The translations under genes were made by a program, and so were the position numbers. Below, in pieces: positions 60,923-64,000 of a stretch of DNA of 64,000 bases. This stretch comes from Synergistota bacterium (lineage in GTDB: Bacteria; Synergistota; GBS-1), in the NCBI GenBank assembly GCA_025060595.1, contig JANXBX010000005.1, positions 1-64,000 on the forward strand, written 5' to 3'. The stretch's first letter is position 1. Each line of letters starts with the position of its first letter. The notes under the pieces were generated by a model, which was given only the letters and a program-made list of their open reading frames with translations, was not told the origin of the DNA and did no database searches.

Positions 60923-63246
60923 GAAAGAGAACCATAGAACTTCTTGAATTTGAGGAATTTAAGGATATTTTATCTAAGTGGGCTTTTACCGAGCTTGGTA
61001 AAAAGAGAATCTTAGACAAAAGTATACTGTCTCGTGAGGAACTTGAAAGGGAGTTGTACATTCTCAAAGAGGCTTATGTTCTTCTTTCATCTAAAGAAAC
61101 ACCTCCCTTTTCTGGAGGTCTGGTGGATCTAACGCCGCTTCTTGGAAATCTAAAGGTTTCTCTAAAGTTGCTACCTGAGGAACTTCTTAAGATAAGGGAT
61201 TTTTGTAAGGGGGTAGAAAAGCTTAAAGAGTTCTTTTTTAATAAAAGAGAGGCTTTCCCAGGAATTTACTCTGTAGCGAGGGAGCTAGAGCCTTTAAGGA
61301 ATCTTAGCTCTGCAATTTCTAAAGCTATAAACGATAGGGGAGAAATAGACTCAGAGGCCACTCCTTTACTTTCTTCCCTAAGAAGGAGAATAAAAGCTTT
61401 AGAGGAAAAGATAAAAAACGAATTGCTTAAGTTAATACATTCCCCTGAGTTCGAGGATATTATTCAAGAGCCAATATACACATTACGAGAGGGAAGGTTT
61501 GTTATTCCCGTTAAAAGGGATAGGAAAAGCTCCTTTCCTGGAATAGTTCATGACCTTTCTGGTAGTGGAATGACTCTCTTTATGGAGCCTCTCTCAACAC
61601 TCTCTCTTCAGAATGAGCTCAGAGAGCTTAAATCAGAGGAGGAAAATGAGGTAAACAGGATACTTTATAGTCTCGGGGAAATGGTAATGCTTCACTCTTT
61701 AGAACTTAAGAAAAATATAGATCTTGTGGCAAAACTGGACGACTTGTTTGCACGAGCTGCGTTTATGGCTGAGGAAGGAGCTGTAATTCCTGAAATAGAT
61801 AAAAGGCCGTTGTTAAGATTAGTGGATGTTAGGCATCCACTTCTAGGGAAGGGAGCAGTTCCTATAACTATAGAAGTCGGAAGAAGGTTTGGCATTCTCG
61901 TTATAACCGGACCTAATACGGGAGGTAAAACCGTAGCGTTAAAAACTGCGGGTCTTATGTTACTTGCAGGGTGGTGTGGTTTTCCTATACCTGCGAAGGA
62001 GGCTATTATAGGTGAGTTTGATTTGCTCTTTGCTGATATAGGAGATGAGCAGAGCATAGCTCAAAATCTTTCTACTTTTTCCTCTCATATTGGGCCTATA
62101 TCCGAAGTTTTACCTAAGATAACCTCAAGATCTCTTTTGCTTCTTGATGAGCTCGGGGCAGGTACCGATCCTCAAGAGGGTGCTGCCTTAGCTATGGCGA
62201 TATTGAAATATATAAAAGGGAAGAAAGCCAAGGCTATAATCACGACTCACTATCCGGCTTTAAAGTATTATGCCATAAGAGAAGAAGATGTAGAAAACGC
62301 CTCTGTAGAATTTGATATAGAAACTCTTAGACCTACTTATAGGCTATTTATAGGTATCCCTGGTGCGAGTAATGCTATAGCTATAGCGAGAAGGCTCGGT
62401 ATGATAGAGGAGGTCTTAGAAGAAGCTTCTAGGCTTATCTCCTATGAAGATGAAAAGATAGAGGAAGTTATAAGGGAGCTTCATGTCAAGATGTCAAATT
62501 GTTCTTTATTGGAAAGTAAGCTTAAGGAGGAGTTAAAGAAAGCTCAGGAGTTGAGGGAAAAGTATGAAAAGAAACTCGAAACCATCCGTGAGAAAGAGGA
62601 AAAAATTTTAGCCTCAGCTAAGCTTAAAGCGAACAGGATGTTGAAAGATGCTGAAAGGGAGCTAAAGGGTATACTAGAAGATGCCAGAGCTGATATCAGA
62701 AGTTATGCTGAAGCTAAGGGAAAACTTAAGGAATTGTCCAAGGAAATAGGTGAAGAAGTGGCTCCCCTATTTGAGCCTTTAAAGAGCGTTACCTTTTTAA
62801 AGGTTGGGGATAGGGTTTATGTTCCTAAGTTTGGGAAATGGGGGGAAGTTGAGGAAATTTTCCCTGAGGAGGAAGAAGTGGCTCTTCGAATGGGCTACTT
62901 TAGGGTTTTTGTTTCTAAAGATGAAATAAGTGGTGAGGGGATTTCCCAGCTGGAAGAATCAGGTATTAAAGAGGAGGTTAGCTATGAAATTGGAGATGTT
63001 CCTTATGAGTTTTCTATAAGAAAGAAGAAGTTTGAAGAAGCAAAAGAGGAATTGTTGAGGTTCCTTGATAGAGCTTTTCTTAAGGGATATCCCCAGGTTA
63101 AAATAGTTCATGGAAAAGGGGAAGGTATATTGCGTAAGATGGTTTGGGACCTGCTTAAAGAGATTCCTTATGTTAAGAGCTTTAGGTTTGGTGAGGAGGC
63201 CGAAGGGGGACAAGGGGTTACAGTGGTTTGCTTCGAAAGGGGATGA
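60913..63246 (+). CDS. mutS2: MutS2, Smr-domain DNA/ribosome rescue ATPase
   Basis: 777 aa. Core and lever domains with FVIPVKRDRKSSFPGIVHDL near 197, ATPase with Walker A TGPNTGGKT near 333, Walker B LLLDELGAGTDPQEG near 410 and ITTHYPALKY. A coiled-coil region (about 520-615) follows, then a KOW-type stretch, and the C-terminal Smr nuclease domain (VKIVHGKGEGILRKMVWDLL) with HGxGxG. No mismatch-binding domain I, as expected. It splits collided ribosomes or suppresses recombination in other species. Confidence 0.95.
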   Translation: MEVGKRTIELLEFEEFKDILSKWAFTELGKKRILDKSILSREELERELYILKEAYVLLSSKETPPFSGGLVDLTPLLGNLKVSLKLLPEELLKIRDFCKGVEKLKEFFFNKREAFPGIYSVARELEPLRNLSSAISKAINDRGEIDSEATPLLSSLRRRIKALEEKIKNELLKLIHSPEFEDIIQEPIYTLREGRFVIPVKRDRKSSFPGIVHDLSGSGMTLFMEPLSTLSLQNELRELKSEEENEVNRILYSLGEMVMLHSLELKKNIDLVAKLDDLFARAAFMAEEGAVIPEIDKRPLLRLVDVRHPLLGKGAVPITIEVGRRFGILVITGPNTGGKTVALKTAGLMLLAGWCGFPIPAKEAIIGEFDLLFADIGDEQSIAQNLSTFSSHIGPISEVLPKITSRSLLLLDELGAGTDPQEGAALAMAILKYIKGKKAKAIITTHYPALKYYAIREEDVENASVEFDIETLRPTYRLFIGIPGASNAIAIARRLGMIEEVLEEASRLISYEDEKIEEVIRELHVKMSNCSLLESKLKEELKKAQELREKYEKKLETIREKEEKILASAKLKANRMLKDAERELKGILEDARADIRSYAEAKGKLKELSKEIGEEVAPLFEPLKSVTFLKVGDRVYVPKFGKWGEVEEIFPEEEEVALRMGYFRVFVSKDEISGEGISQLEESGIKEEVSYEIGDVPYEFSIRKKKFEEAKEELLRFLDRAFLKGYPQVKIVHGKGEGILRKMVWDLLKEIPYVKSFRFGEEAEGGQGVTVVCFERG

Positions 63247-64000
63247 AGTTTAAATATATGAGGAAAAAACAGTTAAAAAAAGAAGATATCTTTGCTTTAG
63301 ATATAGGGACGAGGACCGTTGTAGGACTTGTAGTTGAACCTTTAGATGAGGGGCTTAAGGTTAAGCATCTTGCTTTTGAAGAACATAGAACACGTTCTAT
63401 GTTAGACGGCCAAATACATGATGTAACTCAAGTCTCAAAAGTAGTTTCCCGTGTTAAGGAGATCCTTGAGAATGAATATGGAAGCAAGCTTAGCGAGGTA
63501 AGCGTTGCAGTAGCTGGAAGAGCTTTAAGAACCATGAGGGGAAGTGCTGAGTTCCCTGTGGATATATTAAAAGATGTGGAAGAGGAAATAGTCAGGGAGC
63601 TTGAGCTTCAGGCTCTTCAAAATGCATTAAGAAGACTTAGAGAGGAGTCTTTTTCAAAGGAGGAGTTCCATTGTGTAGGCTATAGCGTGGTTAAATATAC
63701 ACTAGATGGGGATCCAATTAGGAATTTAGTGGGGCAGAGAGGAAGACGTATAGGAGTTGAGGTTCTTGCAACATTTCTCCCTCGGGTAGTGCTTGATAGT
63801 ATGCTTTCCGTTTTAAGGAGGACGGACCTTAAACTTTCGAGTATAACTCTTGAACCTATAGCTGCTATAGAGGTTGTAGTTCCTCCAGACATGAGAATGC
63901 TTAATTTAGCTTTAGTTGATGTTGGAGCTGGAACGATGGATATAGCCATAACAAAGGACGGAGCTGTTGTGGCATATGGTATGGTTCCTGTTGCAGGGGA
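63243..64000 (+). CDS. FtsA-like actin-fold ATPase, 5' part cut by the window end
   Basis: About 252 codons visible, no stop. Phosphate-1 motif FALDIGTRTVVGLVVEP near residue 17, SVAVAGRALRTMRG near 85 (start of subdomain 1C) and phosphate-2 LALVDVGAGTMDIAI near 225. It belongs to the FtsA/Hsp70-like group; a long FtsA-like protein next to mutS2 is seen in several Clostridia. Start at the ATG 63243 in a 4-base overlap with mutS2, or the ATG at 63258. True FtsA would need a C-terminal FtsZ-membrane helix, outside the window. Confidence 0.8.
   Translation, partial: MKFKYMRKKQLKKEDIFALDIGTRTVVGLVVEPLDEGLKVKHLAFEEHRTRSMLDGQIHDVTQVSKVVSRVKEILENEYGSKLSEVSVAVAGRALRTMRGSAEFPVDILKDVEEEIVRELELQALQNALRRLREESFSKEEFHCVGYSVVKYTLDGDPIRNLVGQRGRRIGVEVLATFLPRVVLDSMLSVLRRTDLKLSSITLEPIAAIEVVVPPDMRMLNLALVDVGAGTMDIAITKDGAVVAYGMVPVAG

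Overview
The window is AT-rich DNA from an anaerobic, probably thermophilic bacterium. Its solute-binding proteins (TctC and the peptide-binding protein) carry signal-peptidase-I leaders without a lipobox cysteine, and it has an FtsEX/EnvC-type division module, so a two-membrane cell is likely. The gene mix (TctABC transporter, peptide and amino-acid uptake, flavodiiron protein, DUF5693 next to csaB) would suit Synergistota or a related anaerobic lineage. That placement is inference, not proof. Translation starts use TTG and GTG freely, behind strong Shine-Dalgarno (SD) sequences.

Layout. 1-175 is the leader-distal end of a CRISPR array with a decayed last repeat. 249-3478 is a tripartite tricarboxylate transporter operon with its own promoter, an upstream palindrome and an internal terminator after the binding-protein gene. 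3462-5387 (minus) is a lone molybdopterin oxidoreductase. 5491-11266 is a compact type III-A operon, csm1(cas10)-csm2-csm3-csm4-csm5, with no cas6, csm6, cas1 or cas2 in view. 11390-11845 is a small membrane 4Fe-4S protein.

12050-22401 looks like an amino-acid and peptide scavenging island: a glutamate-transporter-family symporter lacking the usual substrate arginines, an unrecognised 395-aa protein, an asparaginase, an LDH2/MDH2 dehydrogenase, a peptide ABC importer with a single ATPase, and AzlCD. A radical SAM gene follows. 24042-27599 (minus) is an oxidoreductase operon (GlpA-like FAD enzyme, NAD/FAD enzyme, DUF1667, methyltransferase). It is divergent from a FadR-type regulator, and the 250-bp gap between them holds two good promoters and a direct repeat. 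A PAS histidine kinase, an alkaline phosphatase and a flavodiiron protein follow.

32562-64000 is an almost unbroken plus-strand housekeeping block: rpsO-pnp-dut-rnj-uppP-maf, cell-wall genes, split transketolase, ftsEX-envC, rlmH-ebfC-recR, a PIN-TRAM protein, ispF, rlpA-like, gltX, a glycosyltransferase, thrS, an rlu gene, then infC-rpmI-rplT-pheST behind an attenuator-like leader, and a zapB-like gene, zapA, cvpA, mutS2 and the start of an FtsA-like gene cut by the window end. Many junctions overlap by 4 bases, which implies translational coupling. No tRNA or rRNA genes and no insertion sequences were recognised.
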